Position numbers and translations under genes: made by a program
Shown here: positions 5,036 to 5,209 of the stretch, one piece after another
How positions within the stretch are numbered: the first letter of the stretch is position 1
Layout: every line of letters begins with the position of its first letter
Assembly: GCA_014380985.1 (NCBI GenBank)
Contig: JACMIU010000618.1
Location: 1 to 5,209 of the forward strand
DNA from: Armatimonadota bacterium
GTDB lineage: Bacteria > Armatimonadota > Armatimonadia > Armatimonadales > Armatimonadaceae
Length of the DNA stretch: 5,209 nucleotides
Direction of reading: 5' to 3'
Notes under the pieces: model-generated
The model's input: only the letters and a program-made list of their open reading frames with translations
Told to the model about the DNA's origin: nothing
Database searches by the model: none

Positions 5036-5209
5036 GCCTAAGCCCAAAAAAACCTCTCGCCCAACATTTATTATCGCACATAACGCGACAAAAAACGGGA
5101 CGAGAGGTTTTTGGTAAAACTTCCCGCGGTACCACCCGAATTGCTCCCCCGCCATATAGAAAGGGCAAGCCACTTCGTTGCGCGATGTCGGGCGCACCCG
5201 GAGCGACTA
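5036..5209 (-). promoter_or_regulatory. T-box leader (tRNA-sensing riboswitch), 3' part; 5' part is outside the window
   Basis: The minus strand carries CGGGTGGTACCGCG at 5138-5125, matching the T-box consensus AGGGUGGNACCGCG except at the first base. The UGGN bulge reads UGGU, which would pair with a tRNA end ACCA; a discriminator A fits Leu, Ile and Val tRNAs among others. Upstream, CGGG-TGCG-CCCG (5200-5189) resembles the stem IIA/B element. An imperfect hairpin between about 5173 and 5141 is a likely stem III. Downstream, CGTCCCG (5102-5096) can pair through CCCG with CGGG of the T-box to form the antiterminator, or join the terminator stem instead. In known T-boxes, uncharged tRNA favours the antiterminator and read-through. 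Stem I and the specifier codon are not in the window, so the amino acid sensed cannot be read. The presence of ilvB and ilvN downstream suggests a branched-chain amino acid. Confidence 0.93.
5046..5107 (-). terminator. Intrinsic terminator of the T-box leader
   Basis: On the minus strand, CCTCTCG-T-CCC (5107-5097) pairs with GGGCGAGAGG (5062-5053), giving ten base pairs with one bulged T, followed directly by seven T residues (5052-5046). The 34-nt loop holds a small inner hairpin, TCGC/GCGA (5088-5085 with 5077-5074). The 5' arm contains the CGTCCC element that the T-box antiterminator also uses, so the two folds exclude each other. This is the premature stop expected when the cognate tRNA is charged. 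Confidence 0.9.

Noticed and set aside
4604..5197. A longer HEPN reading frame starting at ATG 5197 (197 aa).
   Set aside because: The extra 54 residues translate the T-box, antiterminator and terminator; the real domain begins at Met 5035.
1..5209. CRISPR arrays, tRNA or rRNA genes, insertion sequences.
   Set aside because: No regularly spaced repeats, no tRNA-like cloverleaf and no transposase were seen on either strand.

Overview
All the genes I can support lie on the minus strand and are packed end to end, so the window reads as one operon transcribed from right (5209) to left (1). Coding DNA is mostly 60-67% G+C by hand count of sample lines. At the head is the 3' half of a T-box leader, a riboswitch that senses uncharged tRNA. 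T-boxes are mainly known from Bacillota, and also from Actinomycetota, Chloroflexota, Deinococcota and a few other phyla. A GC-rich member of such a lineage is the best guess; I cannot name the organism, and the window may be a metagenomic contig.

Layout in transcription order: (1) T-box leader, about 5209-5046, with the conserved T-box sequence, a competing antiterminator and an intrinsic terminator. The specifier stem lies beyond the right edge. (2) A HEPN-domain protein of 143 aa (5035-4604), starting only 10 nt after the terminator T-tract. (3) An unrecognised 152-aa partner (4625-4167). (4) ilvB, the catalytic subunit of acetohydroxyacid synthase (AHAS; 4174-2288). (5) A metallo-beta-lactamase-fold hydrolase with one C-terminal membrane segment (2291-1380). 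(6) A protein that looks like the uracil-DNA glycosylase fold (1383-703). (7) ilvN, the AHAS regulatory subunit (690-145), cut by one in-frame TAG at 349-351. The last ~144 bases hold no gene that I can support.

Five of the six gene junctions overlap (22, 8, 4 and 4 nt) or are separated by only 12 nt, which implies co-transcription and translational coupling. The core job is branched-chain amino acid synthesis: IlvB and IlvN make acetolactate or acetohydroxybutyrate, and a T-box is a natural amino-acid-starvation switch for them.

Three things break the ordinary pattern. An AT-richer HEPN two-gene cassette sits between the T-box and ilvB, so it appears to be under amino-acid-starvation control. 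Two unrelated genes separate ilvB from ilvN. And ilvN carries a lone amber codon exactly between its two domains, in an otherwise intact reading frame. The cassette under T-box control is the best candidate for something not described before; the ilvN amber is the best candidate for a regulatory change or a sequence error.
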